Below are positions 11,680 to 24,927 of a stretch of DNA of 64,000 bases, one piece after another. The stretch lies in NCBI RefSeq assembly GCF_002994745.2, contig NC_037090.1, positions 3,410,001 to 3,474,000 on the forward strand, given 5' to 3'. Each line of letters starts with the position of its first letter. The stretch's first letter is position 1. The translations under genes were made by a program, and so were the position numbers. The stretch is from Rosa chinensis (lineage: Eukaryota; Streptophyta; Magnoliopsida; Rosales; Rosaceae). The notes beneath the pieces are model-generated. The model did no database searches. It had not been told where the DNA came from and saw only the letters and a list, made by a program, of their open reading frames with translations.

Positions 11680-14035
11680 TCACTCCCAATCAGCATCAAA
11701 GAAACCAGCATCTTTCATCTCTGAATAATATACATTCTCCAAGTGTAAATCATCCTCCTGTTTTCATCCAAGTGCAGTTACCAATCAGAACAAATACTAC
11801 CATCTTAACTAGAAAAAGACGAGCTTACAAACTGCAATAATGGGTGAATCAAAGAAAGTAAGAGAACATTTAGCAATTGATGAAGGATGATGACCTGGAA
11901 GAAGTCTGCCAGAAATGTTACATATAAAAGAGGAAGGTAGAAGGCATGGTAACAGACAATAGTGGCGCCATATAACCTGCAAATAAAAATTTGGAAAATA
12001 TATAGAGGATATATAATTTGAACAAAATATTCATAAGTCGGAATGTTTAGCTCAAGACTATGCATACCAAAACCCAAATCCAGCTCCTCCATTTCCTGTA
12101 AGTCCACAAGCAAACATTGCTAGTACATTCATCAGAAACATGATAGCTGTATAATTGTAGAATGCAGGTCTCGCTGCACAAAAAGAAAAGAGACATTAGG
12201 TTCTGTTAAACGACTATCGAATAGATGTAAATATGAAAGGAACTTACCGGGTAGCCTTTCTCTCCACTTGGAATGGTACATGAACAATATGAAACCATAA
12301 ACTGCAGTTAGTACTAGCCTATGGACAGACCACAAGTTCCACTTCATCTGATGTGTATGATCAGTGTCGTCGACAAACAGCGGAATTCCAAATCCAAACA
12401 TATAAATTGCCTGTAAGAGGGACAGTGTGCAATTATAGCTCCATCAACATGCATTTCCAAAAAAAGTTGTGCAACAACAATACAAATAGATTAGAATCAG
12501 CAGGTGATTCAATTCGCATAAGGTATCACATTATTTGAATTGCTTCTAACATGGCAAAAGAGTTGGCATTTGGTACATAAACCCTAAAATTTGGAAACTA
12601 AGAACTTTAGTATACGTAACTACAGAGGAGTGAAATTGGTATCTACTGTCCTATATTACTATTATTGAGGCCAGTTAAAAGCATAGCTAGCTCAAAGGTG
12701 TAAAAAATCTATTTTGAGTAAAAGAACAGTGATACCTTCAGAAGTAAATCCAAACCAACGAGGATCCCTGAGATAACAAAAGTTCGTGTCAACGCTTCCA
12801 GTCCACTTGCATAATTCCCTTGGAGTAAAAATGCCAGCAAGCTTACTTCCAAAAATAACATTCCGGAAGTTGTGAACAAAGATAAGACATTCCATGCCAT
12901 TTCTTTATCAGGTGTGCATTCCCATGCCTGTGACAAGAAAGTGACAACCCTACCTGGTATTAGGTTCAAGAACTGCCTCTGGAAAACTATGAACATAAAC
13001 AAATACAGCAATCAAACCAACTGAAAGACCCAAATAACAATCATACTGTTCATAGACTAATTTCTGTCCTGACACCGTAGAAATCTTTTTATGCATTCAA
13101 TACATTCACCAAACATATTCACAAATTGCAAAACAAGAATCACACTACTCAGCTACTATGTTTAACACATAAACCTCATCACAGAATCAAGCAACGAAAT
13201 CAAAATCGGAACTCTGTATTTTACTCCAGCTAACATACAACAAACTTTGTATCTCAATTCTAATCGTCTCAATATTGAACCATCAAAGACCAAACAAACC
13301 TATTCAAGAAACCCAACAAGATCACACCTTTTATCTATCAGTGATTTCAAAATCTAGCAATAAATACCATTCGGATACTAACTTTTCATTGAAAGGCCAC
13401 CACAAATTTTTACAACGCTAAACAAAAACAAACCTGAAAGTACAACCTCACTATTCAACTCTGAAATCAAGAGCACAAACAAAAACAACAGCCACACTTA
13501 TATGAGCAACCAATAACCTATAGATATCATTTAGAAAACCCAAGTGACAATTATTACACTAATTTTCTGAAAAATTCAAGAACACACCACATATTTGCAA
13601 CCCCAAATTCATCATAGACCAAATTCCCACAACCAGCTACACAAAAGGCTCAAACTTTAGCTACAATAATGAAGAATTGATCAAGACATAAGCCAAAAAG
13701 CTTCAAAAGTAGGAAAATTTTTGAACCTGAAGAAAGCACCAAGCGAGATTGAGCAAGCTAACGAGCCAAAGGCAGCCATAGTAGGCCATCATAATATACG
13801 AGCGGCCATGATAGAGCTTGGAAAAGCTCTTCCTTGATTGATAGGCCAAGTATAGAGTAAAGAGAAGCGAGGACGTGATCAGGGCCAAATTGTGCCAGAA
13901 CCCATGGCACTGACCGAGCCAGCTGTAGAGTCTGGGACCCGAAATCGCTTCGCCTAGGGTTGAATTTGTGCCCTTGGGAAGTAGAATTGGAAGCAGAGGT
14001 CGCGACGCAGCTTCTCCTGGACCTGGAGCTGCCAT
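11680..14035 (-). CDS. Seven-transmembrane CAND2/CAND8-like (TPRA1/transmembrane-40) protein
   Basis: Six exons on the minus strand: 14035-13727, 12927-12736, 12410-12248, 12173-12068, 11976-11895, 11757-11680, summing to 930 bases (309 residues) with matching phases. Residues from about 45 on give seven hydrophobic helices, for example LALITSSLLFTLYLAY, IMMAYYGCLWLVSLLNLAW, GMLFLEVSLLAFLL, TFVISGILVGLDLLL, LVLTAVYGFILFMY and FYLPLLYVTFLADFF. The C-terminal tail EDDLHLENVYYSEMKDAGFF ending DADWE is the family hallmark of the plant proteins annotated as candidate G-protein-coupled receptors 2 and 8, homologous to animal TPRA1 (TPRA40). Their molecular role is poorly known; receptor function is not established. 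The last two exons are too short to appear as ORFs and were found from splice sites. Intron 1 is about 800 bp. Confidence 0.9.
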
Positions 14036-15639
14036 TTTTGCATTTCAGGTGGAAATTAAGAACAATAATTTGGGAGCGATTTGGGGATTCGATTCGAAAA
14101 TCGAAACCCTAGGTTTTGGCGAAACGGTGGAAAACTGGAATGGTATTATTGGTTTTGGGTTTGAAAGAAATAACAGAGAGTCCTCACGTCTTCATATTCT
14201 TGTATGACCGTTAGCCAGAGAAAGAGAGGTTTAGTTAGGCACCGACCAAATTATTGGGCTTTGGGTCTGATGACTGTAGATTATGATTCGTCTAATCAGC
14301 TAGACTAGATTCATGCGTCAGAGCCAATGGTTTAGCATGAAAATTATTCCTCATGTGATAATATACGGTTGGCTGTGTCACATGTATCAAGTTATGACGG
14401 TCATGTCACTACGTCCTATTTAAGAACTTCTCATGAGACAGTTGCATAAAGAAAAACCTAGTGTTTATCAAATTTTGTGTAACTTTTAGTTCAAGACACT
14501 TTAGTTTAAGGTTATTCTTGTCGAGTCTTATATAGTTAGAGCAAGTCCACCCGTTGAGCTTGACCGGTTAAGACTATTCATTGCTTTTTTGTCTTGTATT
14601 TCTACTATTGAGGTTGGCTGGTCAGATACTGTTCACAAAATGTCAAGAATGTTCACTTTCGTAGTTTACCAGCCAAATAAGGCAAAAAAAAAACAGTAAA
14701 TAGTCTTGACCGGTCAAGCTCAACAGGTGGACTTGCTCTTACAGAATTGTTTTCTGGTGGGAGTCGTGACAACCACAATATTGTCATTGCTTAAAACTTG
14801 GTTGTGATTAGTATCCAGTAGCATTTGTGGTTTTGCTAATTTGGCGCAAGAAACTGAAAAATAATCAGATGTACTCACCCAAACTGTTTTTCTATAATTT
14901 TCTGATAAATAATTAGTATTATGACTGAAACAACTATATAAAATTCAATTCCTTTAGCCTAATAACATTTTTTTTCAATACAATGGAGGCCTAAGGCCGA
15001 GAAAGAGAAAAATACTACAACCAAATAGAATATTATTGAGAGGTCCACAAATTCTTTTTTTTACTATATGTTACTAGCAAATGTGAGGGCATTTTATTTA
15101 TTTATAGTAAGCAATTGAGATAGTTACGACAAATGTGAAGATATATATGAAATTTTATAGTCTTGAGGGATGTTTGTCTCAAACAGTAACCGTTACACTG
15201 ATTCAAACCACCGTGGCCTAATCAACGTCGAAAGCTCCATTTATTCTCCCTCTGCGCCTTAATGTTCGGATCGTATCATTTAGGCATCAACTCCAGAATT
15301 CCTCAAAGGACAACGCTTAATTTCATTTACTCGATCTAAATTAGGATTCAATGTTAGAATTGTATTAACTTTCCTTAAATTTGGTGGTGGATTTGAATTT
15401 TCCTCAAGCCTAGTGTGATATTCTTTAGTTTAACCATGAAATCCCGAAGCAGCGCGCTGAGCTTTCTTGAGTTACAAGCAATGGCATTTTGTTAAGACGA
15501 GGAACTTAGGTCATTGAAACTGCATTTGCTTGGAAAGCTTCATTCGAAAAGGTCTTGATTTTTATTTTCAGCTATTTTGGTTTATTTTTGTGCCGTGGAT
15601 TATTGCATTGATGATTTGCTTGATGTTAATCATATTTCA
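14036..15639. other. Divergent intergenic region between the CAND-like gene and SCD2
   Basis: Probably contains both promoters: the 5' UTR of the minus-strand gene (14036-14200) and the leader of SCD2 (from about 15200). A 200-bp MITE at 14539-14738 is listed separately. The 79-residue ORF at 13968-14207 is antisense to exon 1 and its leader and is not believed. Confidence 0.5.
14539..14738. mobile_element. Tourist-like MITE, 200 bp, TSD TTA
   Basis: Ends are near-perfect inverted repeats: GAGCAAGTCCACCCGTTGAG on the left and, reverse-complemented, GAGCAAGTCCACCTGTTGAG on the right, continuing through CTTGACCGG and AAGACTATT. The 3-bp TTA at 14536-14538 is repeated at 14739-14741, the target size of PIF/Harbinger. 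No coding capacity. Confidence 0.85.
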
Positions 15640-18600
15640 ATGGCAGTCAATATGGATCGAATGAGGCCGGTGTATGTTAGGCAGAAGAGCAATTCCAGTG
15701 GCACGCCGGGACCGCCAGGTTCGCCGTCGATGGCCTCTCCAATAATGCACCACCATTCAAGGTCGGGGTCCCTTGGATTGAGCGGTGGCAAGAAAGCACA
15801 GAACACCAAAGCCGCGGCTCAACGGCTTGCACATGTCATGGCACACAAACCCACCGACGACGACGATGAGGATGAAGACGACCTCTCTATTGATATCGGC
15901 TTGTCAAGCGGCACCGGGAGCATCGGACTTGCCGGTGTTGGAAGACCAATTCGGCCTCGCTCGCCGGCGATAAATGTATGTACAAGACCATTCTTTAAGT
16001 TCACCTACATTAACGAATCCTTACGTCACACTTTTAGTCCGAACTAAAAGCATTGTCCCGGCCTTATGTATTCACTTTGTCTTGACCAACTTGTTACTTA
16101 GTTTGCGTTATTTCTTTATACCAAGTTGGGTGAAATTTAAGAGTCATCTATCAATATATGCATGCATGAGTTTATACGAAAGTAACCTTACTTGAAACCT
16201 AAATTGTATTCCACTAGTCAGTTCGTACTGTTCAAGAGCCACCTTCATCTGCAAGGTCAATAGCACCAGGTGGTCGATCAGCTCTATCTGTCAAGACTGC
16301 CCGCTCTGTGGAACCACAACCATCATCAACTCATTCAACGCCAGCTATGCGACCATTTCAGTCCATCAACTCTGTGGAACCACCACCTTCAGCTCATTCA
16401 ACACCAGCAAGCCGGCCATCTCAGTCCATAAACAATAGACCAATCAACACTCTTGAACAATCACCGTATTCCTTTCGTTCTTCAATGAATAATAAATCAT
16501 CTCAGCCATCCAGCAATGTTGAACAACCTGGTTCTGCTCGTTCTATGTCAGGCATTAGCTCTACTGAACAACCCCAGTCTCTTCGTCCTTCATTAGCTAC
16601 ACGATCATCTCAGAGTACTAGTACCAATGAGCAACCAAACTCTGCTCGTTCTATGTCAGCGGCTGCAGCACGTCCACAGTTAGGGACCAAGCCAGTCCAC
16701 ATGGTACCGGCTAGTGTACCTATATCACTTAGGCCGTCCCCTTCAGCAGATACTCCCTCTGAGAGTAGGAGAGATCCGCCAGGACCTATATTATTAAGGC
16801 CACCCTCTTCTGCGATGCTATATTCTGACGGTTCAGGTGAAAGTCGGAGAGAGAGAAGGTATCGAGTTCTGAAGTTTTTTACTATGATTCACATCATCAG
16901 TTCAATTGTCATCATGATAGCCTAAATTTTCTCTATTCCCTTTTTTGTATGCTGATGGCTTATATATTACTGTGAGAGACCAAGAATAGGTAGCCTCATT
17001 GTTACTACTTGTGAACTCTATCAATTTAGTGGTCAGTCATCTATTATTTGGATATGTAATGCTGTCTCCAAAGTTTCTTCATTTGTTTCTTTATGATTAT
17101 CGCTCGTATATGACTATTTCGAAAGACTTAAAATAGTAGGCTAGTAGCTCATGTATGTGTTCTAATGTTTCTTTTTATATTAATGAGTTCCTTATGTATT
17201 GTGGCTTTTTTCAATTCCTTTTGATGATCATGTGGATTTATAGATATGACCCCCTTTCTCAATCAGCAGGTTGTCTATGGATTTAGGAAATCTGAACCTA
17301 AGAGACAGTGGATCTCAGAATTCTTCTGCTTTACAAGATGAGGTATGCTCCATGATCTTGTTTGAGGTGTTGGACTTCCAAGTTTTTGATTTTTTTTTTT
17401 TATGTACGAAAACACTATTAAAGTAGGTGGAAACCTCTAGGCGAGGACATCCACAATTTACAGAGTCAAACAATAAGGCTCTAGAGGCCTTAGTCCGGTA
17501 GATTCTCACAAGAAAAAGAAACTAATGAGGTGTGACTTTCATGCAGCTTGATATGCTACAGGAAGAAAATGAAAGTTTACTTGAAAAGGTGATGCCAGTA
17601 ACCCAAGCATTTTGTTTTCTCTATGATTAATGTGAAATTCATGTGAATTTGATTAATTGTATATAAATTATTTTGCAACTCATGCTCCATGGTGAGCTCT
17701 TCCATATTCCAGTAACTATCAGAAAGGGCTGCAACATCTCACCTGATCGGATTAACTATTGTGCTTTCATGAGGATGGTGTTGTGCAACACCATTCACGA
17801 AGCACACAAGATGATGTGCATTTTTTTTGAAATATGAGTGGTCAGAGTGGTCCATCAGTGTAAATTTGATATTTCTTAGTTAATAGAGTCATGTCTTTCT
17901 GGTATTCCATGGTGATTAATATGTGCTTCCCCAGCTTCGACTTGCAGAAGAGAAGTGTGAGGAAACAGAGGCAAGAGCTCGGCAGCTTGAGAAACAGGTA
18001 CTGTTTTAAACTTAATATAGACACTAACTAAGTGGATGTGTTTCATTGTATCAAATGTGAGATCGTCCACTCTGATTGTGGACTGGTAAAGTCGTCAGGC
18101 GTTTATAATCAACAAATGCCATGACCTTTACACGTACTATTACTGGTATTGATTCATTTACTTTTTGCTCATGAAATGGTGTATACTTTTTGCAGCATGA
18201 GCATATATGATGATGTGCTGGGCAATATCCAGATGTTTGCAAGTGTATATTCCACACACTGTAATCATTTCTTACTGCTTGTGTCTATTTTCTTCATTAG
18301 GTTGCTACTCTTGGAGAAGGTGTAACGTTGGAAGCACGTCTTTTAAGCAGGCAAGCTTTAAGGTTCATGTACTACGTAATTGAGATTGACCATTTATAGC
18401 TTACTTATGTTTATGTTCATTTAATTCTTCAGAAAGGAGGCAGCACTGCAGCAAAGGGAGGTGTGTGTATGCAATAAATGTTCGCTAACTTCAATCACAT
18501 TAATGTGATACTTGTCGTGCAAGAGATTATTATTTTATTAATACATTAAGAAAGGAGAGCAAAGGATTCCAGTGTCTATTCTATCTTTATTTGGGTTAAA

Positions 18601-21600
18601 AATTACATTCTTTACTCCCGCCAACACGGTTTATTTTCTTAGAAGTGACTCGCAATTTGTCAAGAACAGTTAACATGCTTATTTTCCTCCACATCTAGTT
18701 GTATGATTTGAAAAATGCATCTGAAGGGTAATACCTTACCATCACATCTGTAACAGGCTGCTTTGAGAGTGGCTGCACAAACTCATGATGATAGAAATGA
18801 TGAAGCTGAGTCCGAACTGCAAACAATTCGGATTATGACTCAGAGAATGATACTGACTCGTGAAGAGAAGGTTTGTCTTCAATCTTTTTTGTTCATAGGT
18901 ATCAGTTCCTTCTTTCCCTCTATGTTCTTATGTGATTTTCAGCTTTTCATCTTAGGAAGACGTTGTTTTGAAGAGATCCTGGCTTGCTCGGTACTGGAGT
19001 TTATGTGTTGAACATGGTAAAGACAGTTAAATTCATAATTTAGTGAATTAAGCCACCTAAATTCCATGCCATTTAGTTTCTAATGTGTATTAAATTGTGC
19101 AGTTTTCATTTTATAGCTGACAGTATCTGAAATCAAGGCCTAATCCAACCTTTTTTACATCATGGATTGGGTCCAGAGACTTGCCTAACTTTTGTTCAAC
19201 TATCTAAAACTCCAGTTCAGGACTTAATTTTACTGAAATGTCTTTTAAAGTTCTGTACTTGTAGGCACGTGAAGCTTGTAGGTCCTTACATAATCAGGGT
19301 GATTGGAATAAAATTTACTATCTGTTTTAAGGTTCTCAGAACAATAGATATATTCACATCATAATTCCTAGTCAATTATACAATGTAAGATGTCCTACTG
19401 ATCCAAATTAAGAGTTTAGCAGTGATTTTTGTATTCATGCACTTGCTCTTCTGATCTGTATATGAGTAGGTGAACGTTGTACACATTTCACCTCCAACCA
19501 TCCCGGATGTAATGGGCAGTAGAATGTTTTGGCAGGTATACATGCTGAGATTGCTGCAGCACGATCTGAATTCTGGTCAACTCTTGCTCCTGCTCCTGTT
19601 GAAGCTGTACTAGAAGCTGGAAAGAAAGCGAGAGTGCAGACAGGTAAGTTGAATCTTTAATTTTTAATTATTGTTCTGTATGTGGCTCGTTATTTTCTTT
19701 TCTAACCGAAAGATGATATGTATTTTTCCATGCTTTTAGTTAAATTTGTTGCAAATCCAGTGTCTCAGTACTTCTCAAAAATTTTCTTTAATTTCCATAT
19801 TAGCTGAGGAGAACAACGATCTATATGAAAGAGAGCATAGTCCAAGGGATTTGAATGAACTCTCGGGAGAGGGAAATATTGAGAACATGCTTTTAGTGGA
19901 GCAAGGTCTGCGTGAACTAGCATTATTGAAGGTTTTCTCCTAATCCTTATAATTGAACCTTTTCACATGTTCAGACCAAAAAAAAAACAGAAAGAGCTTT
20001 TTCACATGTATTCTATATCTTCTCAATCACGAGTTCATGACATTAGACAAGGAGCTGGGGACTGGGATCTACTGGAATATTTAACTGAGCATGTAAAGTT
20101 GTAACCCTATATGTCAAGCATTTCACTACTAGCAACTCAATTTGTGAAACAACACAAAATTTTCATGGTGGTCGAATTTTGCAGCAGTATTTCTGTATTG
20201 ACGTAGTCATTTCCTGTAATGACCATACTTTAGTGCAATTGTCTCAAAGGTAGAGGATGCAGTGGCACTTGCAATGGCTCAACATCGACACCGCAATTCA
20301 AAATCTGGTTCAGGTGAAGTGATTCATCATTTGAAATTCATTACATTTAAACCAGGTTTATATGCATTGTGCACATAAATACAGGGTGGGGTGGGTTTCA
20401 TTCAAGTGCATCAATGGGCTTCAAATTAGAATCTCCCATCAAAACTTGAGGTTATCACAGTGAATATGAAAAAGTCCAACTTCCACATTCCTTGTTATTC
20501 TTTTGTGCATGCAAATCCCGAACTTTCTCCTGCAGGGCATGCATCACATCCATCGAATGCCTAATTACATGTTTAACAAAAGTAAAACTTTTGATCATTT
20601 GCATATGCTGGTTGGTTCTTTCCTGACCAAATGACTTTGACTAAAGAACTTGATTCCTTTATCTTTCATTCTTTCGTTGACGCTTATTGGCCATGTTTGC
20701 TTACTTTCTGTCTGACATACTTGCTTCACATGATGCTGAATAAAAGGCTATAATGTTCTTATACACCAAGAAGAAGAAATCTACATGCTTCCTGACTTTC
20801 AAACGGTTTCCGGTTACTAAAACAGATACAAATGTCTCTATAGATTTACTTGGTAAGTTAATCATATAGTCGCCTGATAAGTTTTTTCCTCTTTCATCAT
20901 TGGTGTAGAGGTAAAGCAATCAGCTGATGGACAGTCCGAGGGTTATGGTAAGATTATCATATCTACAATTTCTTTTCTGCTTTCACTTTAAGTACCCACA
21001 TTTTCGACATGAATTGGCTTGTAAAATAAGGTGAAGGATGTAAAAAGTTAGTTTATCTGGTACATTGGTTTTCTCCACTTACATGAGCCATGCCATGAGT
21101 TAATGAAGGCGTTTCATTTCAGAATTGAGCAAAGAGGAGTCTGATGATGTGTTCTTCAAGCAGGTATGACACCTTTTGTGTTCTAGTTTACGACAAAGTA
21201 AATATTTGAGTAAATGGTGGATTTAGAACTAAATAAACTTGGAGGAAACAGATATATTCCACATACATTCTATATGTATCAGATGGAGTCACTTTTGGCT
21301 CTTGTAGGCTTGGCTTACATACTTCTGGAGAAGAGCGAAAAATTATGGTCTGGAAGCAGATATAGTAGATGATCGTTTGCAATTCTGGATGAACTGCAAC
21401 GCCAAGCCACCCACCTCACATGATGCAGTTGATGGTGCTCTCTCCTTCTCTCATAATATTCATTGCTGAAGACTGAGTTCTGTTACACCAAGTGAATTCA
21501 TATAAGCTTAAATTTGATATGGTTGGTTCCAATTTGCAGTTGAACGTGGTCTCAGTGAGCTTAGGAAGTTGGGAATCGAAATCCAACTATGGAAAAAATC

Positions 21601-21655
21601 GCGCAAAGGGCTTGAGCTTGATTCGATCCCTATAACACGGCAGTCTGACTTCTGA
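15640..21655 (+). CDS. SCD2: SCD2-like coiled-coil protein (stomatal cytokinesis defective 2)
   Basis: Sixteen coding exons were traced: 15640-15975, 16239-16858, 17270-17342, 17547-17588, 17935-17997, 18301-18350, 18433-18460, 18757-18870, 18956-19016, 19536-19643, 19804-19931, 20250-20313, 20909-20947, 21123-21163, 21308-21434, 21540-21655; sum 2010 bases, 669 residues, phases consistent. The start could also be the ATG at 15652 ([13 protein letters not shown]), the more family-like start. Order: basic Ser/Gly/Pro-rich N-terminus, [20 protein letters not shown] with an acidic run, a long Ser/Pro-rich disordered region (exon 2), then a coiled coil ([40 protein letters not shown]) and the conserved [20 protein letters not shown] block. 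In Arabidopsis SCD2 acts with the DENN protein SCD1 in clathrin-mediated membrane traffic and cell-plate formation. The intron after 18350 has a GC donor. Exon 2's acceptor (16237-16238) was chosen because it alone keeps the frame. Confidence 0.88.
18351..18432 (+). other. SCD2: GC-AG intron in SCD2
   Basis: The exon ends AAGCAG and the intron begins GCAAGC, with no usable GT nearby; the acceptor is TTCTTCAG. Joining AG to A restores [13 protein letters not shown], a family-conserved stretch, so the GC donor is the only one that keeps the frame. GCAAG after AG is the standard GC-donor consensus. Confidence 0.75.
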
Positions 21656-22673
21656 TACAAAACTGAGCTTACTGGAACTTGCTGCATCTTTTCTTGTGAG
21701 CAAGTTATCAATGTGTACAACGTTTATACTTTATACACCTTCATGTAATGTAGCAGTTGGACTTGTCATTACACAAATTGATCCTTTTTATCTGGTTGAG
21801 TGAGAAGAAAGGAATGTAAAAACAGAATGGGAATGAATATGGTAATTCCTGATTGTAACCGGTTTTTGTAAATGAACCACTGAGCTCCAAACTGATGGAA
21901 ATGAAGACTATTTGTGAACGATGATATTTTTAAATTTGTTTTTCCTATCATGTCATTTGTTAACTCATTGGTAGTTACCTCTATGTTTTTAAAGAAAACG
22001 AAAAATTTGTAACAAAGTATGATCACAATGACACAATATTTGTTCTAATGGTAAGTTAGTCATATTTGAAAGTGGACCAATTGAACTGTATACAATTATA
22101 GATTAGCTCATAGCATCGTAAATTCTATGAAGTAATACTACACTACAAAAGTATAAAGTTATCATGTTATTGCATTGAGTTAGTCGATCACTGTTATTTA
22201 ATATGTATGTAAAAAGAAAGTGGCGAAACATTACTCAAAACGTCCGAACTATAGTGTTCAATCGAAAAAAATCCAAGCCATAGTGTATATACTTTGAAAC
22301 ATTCTCATTTGTTTAGCCTTTTATATGATCTCTACCACCATTTCAGCTGTATAGAAAAAGAAGAAAAATCATAAACACCTCTAAAAATAGCTATGAATAT
22401 GGGCTGCAATGCTGCATGACCCAATTTTAAATATTAAACCCAGGCTGCTGAGTTGATGTGAATTCTCCATCTTACCCCAAACATGTGTTAGGTGGTGGTA
22501 GACTCTAGAATCATACGACTTCTCACTGTGGACTGTTACTAGTTGGAATGATATATATACATAAATAAGGTCGTCCTCAAGCGTCAAGAATCACAATTTG
22601 CATTTGGCATCTGATTCACTCATTCGCACACCTCCCACACCCACCACTCTATTTCTGTTCCTCTTCCTCCTCG
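21656..22673. other. Intergenic region between SCD2 and SOD
   Basis: SCD2 3' UTR, then AT-rich DNA with no recognised gene or element; the last 150 bases, with TATATATACATAAATA near 22550 and a CACC-rich stretch, look like the SOD promoter and leader. Confidence 0.45.
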
Positions 22674-23395
22674 TAGGGGTGCACTGAGGTAAAGCTTGAA
22701 TCTTTGTTTTCTGGGACTTTAAAAGTTTCTAGCTTTATATGATTTGATGATTTGGGTTTGATATTTTAGCTCGAATTTGTAATGGGTCCAATTCCATTTT
22801 GTATTTTGACTATGTTTAATATTGTAATTGTAGCTTGAATTTGATGATGATGATTAAAGATCTGATTTTTATTTTTTGGGGATTTTGTGTTGGTGTTGTG
22901 AATATGGATACTGAGCTCGAGTTATGGATTATGTGTTTGACTTTAGTGTTTCTATTGTGTGTGGGTTGTGGGTTCCACAGATCTCATCAGTTGTTGTTCA
23001 GACTGAGCTGGAAGACTGATTGCTCTACTGTTGTTGTTGAAAGTTGAAATTTTGGGTGATTACATGTGTTTTTGATTGAACCCAAAAGCCTTCTTTTGGG
23101 AAGTTGATTGAAAATTGAAAAAAAATTTAAAGTCTTTTTTTTGCATCTGCTCTGTTCTTTGTTTATCCAAAGGTTGTACTCATAGGACTGTGAATTTAAC
23201 AAACTGAATCAGTAGAGCAATCAGCAATCCAGAGCTGAGACTATAACTTGTGTGGTTCTGTGGTTGGATTAGTGAAGTCGTTGTTTTGGTCACTCGGGTA
23301 GCTTTCCAGTTGTTTTGGTCACTCGGGTAGCTTTCCAATTGTTCTGCGCCATTTTTCTTATCTAATAGCTGGACTGTGTTTTTGATTAGATCACT
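22674..23395 (+). promoter_or_regulatory. CSD1: Putative miR398 target site split by the SOD 5'-UTR intron
   Basis: The first leader exon ends TAGGGGTGCACTGAG at 22674-22688. A 701-bp intron (GTAAAG ... GATTAG, 22689-23389) separates it from ATCACTTTGAACA just before the ATG. Spliced, the two parts read TAGGGGTGCACTGAGATCAC, which pairs with miR398 with mismatches at about positions 1, 5, 12, 13 and 21. The Arabidopsis CSD1 5'-UTR site (AAGGGGTTTCCTGAGATCAC) also has the mismatch at position 5 and two consecutive mismatches near 13. The site exists only in the spliced mRNA. Pairing was done by eye from the remembered miR398 sequence; cleavage is inferred. Confidence 0.7.
23278..23340. repeat. 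31-bp tandem duplication in the SOD 5'-UTR intron
   Basis: Two copies of GTTGTTTTGGTCACTCGGGT followed by AGCTTTCCA, adjacent and nearly identical, within the intron before the first coding exon. Probably a recent slippage product. Confidence 0.8.
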
Positions 23396-23402
23396 TTGAA
23401 CA

Positions 23403-24927
23403 ATGGCAAAGGGCGTTGCTGTACTTTGCTCCAGTGAGGGTGTTAAAGGAACTATCCTCTTCACACAAGAGGGAGATGGTACTTAATTGTTAACTGATTA
23501 TTTGTAGGATGTATTTTGTTATTATGCTGTTCAAATTGATTAACTTGTTGTTGTTTGATTAATTTTCAGGCCCAACTACTGTGACTGGAAACGTTTCTGG
23601 CCTCAAGCCTGGGCTTCATGGTTTTCATGTTCATGCTCTTGGTGACACAACAAACGGTTGCATGTCAACTGGTATGAACCATTGACTAAAAGTTTTTCCT
23701 TTATGATCTGATGCCGTTGGGGCAAAGCCAAGGAACCAAAGCTTACTCCCCACTATCTTTACAATAATTCGCTGTGTTGTATTTGTATCTAATGATTAAT
23801 CTACTTGTAGGACCACACTTCAATCCTGCTGCCAAAGAGCATGGTGCTCCTGAAGATGAGAATCGTCATGCTGGTGATCTTGGAAATATTACTGTTGGGG
23901 ATGATGGTATATATTTTACTATTCCTTTATCAGCTTATTTTTTGAGCATCCTGTTTGTCTTCATTGAGAGCTTTATGATCACCAGACTAGCTACATCTAG
24001 TGCGAGAGTTTGACACTGTCTTGGCACTTACAGTTTGATTTGTTTCTGTGCTTCAGGAACTGCTACCTTCACAATTGTTGACAAGCAGGTTTGTGGTTAA
24101 CATTCCCATTTATTTTCAGTTTATGTTTTCCTGTTAAAAAATGTATACTCGGACTCTCTTTGTATTTCATTTCCTCTATTCTGAAGTTTACATTGTTGTT
24201 TGCAGATTCCTCTGACCGGACCACACTCTATCATTGGTAGGGCGGTTGTTGTCCATGGAGACCCTGATGACCTTGGCAAGGGTAAGTTCTAAATTTCTCT
24301 ATTTTAAACCCAGTCTCTTTGTCTCTCAAGTTGTTCCATCAATAGTAATCAGCATGAGTGAGCTAGTCAATAAATGGTGGCCCAAATTTTTTTAGTAATT
24401 TTAGGCTTCTTGCCATATCAATTGAGATAAAATGGCTGCTGCGTACGTACTAGTTGTTCAGATTTTGGTACTTTTGTTTACTGATCCTTATCTTCAATTG
24501 TGTCTTTCACCCCTTTAGATGAGCTAAATGCTAGTAGTTAACTGTCAGTTTAGTTCCCCCAAGTAAATTCTAGTTTTGATGCCTGTTTTAATTTCAACAC
24601 TGTGGTTATGTTTCTTCTCAAATTATTTAGCGCAGTCTCACATCCACACCGTATCTAATCCAATATTCATTGTGTTTGTACACAGGTGGACATGAGCTTA
24701 GCAAATCCACTGGAAATGCTGGAGGCAGGATAGCTTGTGGTAAGCTTGTATGCTTAGCTACATTAAATGGAATCCTTGCATTACAGTAGTTTCATATAAT
24801 TTGAATTGGTAGTCTTGTTGTACTATCCTATTATGGTACTTTCAACATTTCTAAATTATTGGTGCATGCTTATCCTTATACTCCACCGACCTTTCTTTTT
24901 GCAGGTATTATTGGTCTCCAAGGATGA
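23403..24927 (+). CDS. CSD1: Cytosolic Cu/Zn superoxide dismutase
   Basis: Seven coding exons, 23403-23478, 23570-23671, 23811-23906, 24057-24088, 24206-24281, 24686-24739, 24905-24927, sum to 459 bases: 152 residues, the exact usual length of plant cytosolic Cu/Zn-SOD. No transit peptide; starts [18 protein letters not shown]. All metal ligands are present: HGFHVHALG (Cu His46, His48), GPHFNP (bridging His63), [10 protein letters not shown] (Zn His and Asp), [13 protein letters not shown] (Cu His120); GGRIACG gives the active-site Arg and the disulphide Cys pairing with the Cys of NGCMST. It turns superoxide into oxygen and hydrogen peroxide in the cytosol. It ends IIGLQG with no peroxisomal AKL tail, so it is not a CSD3 type. 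The leader has a 701-bp intron and a putative miR398 site, as for CSD1. Confidence 0.96.
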
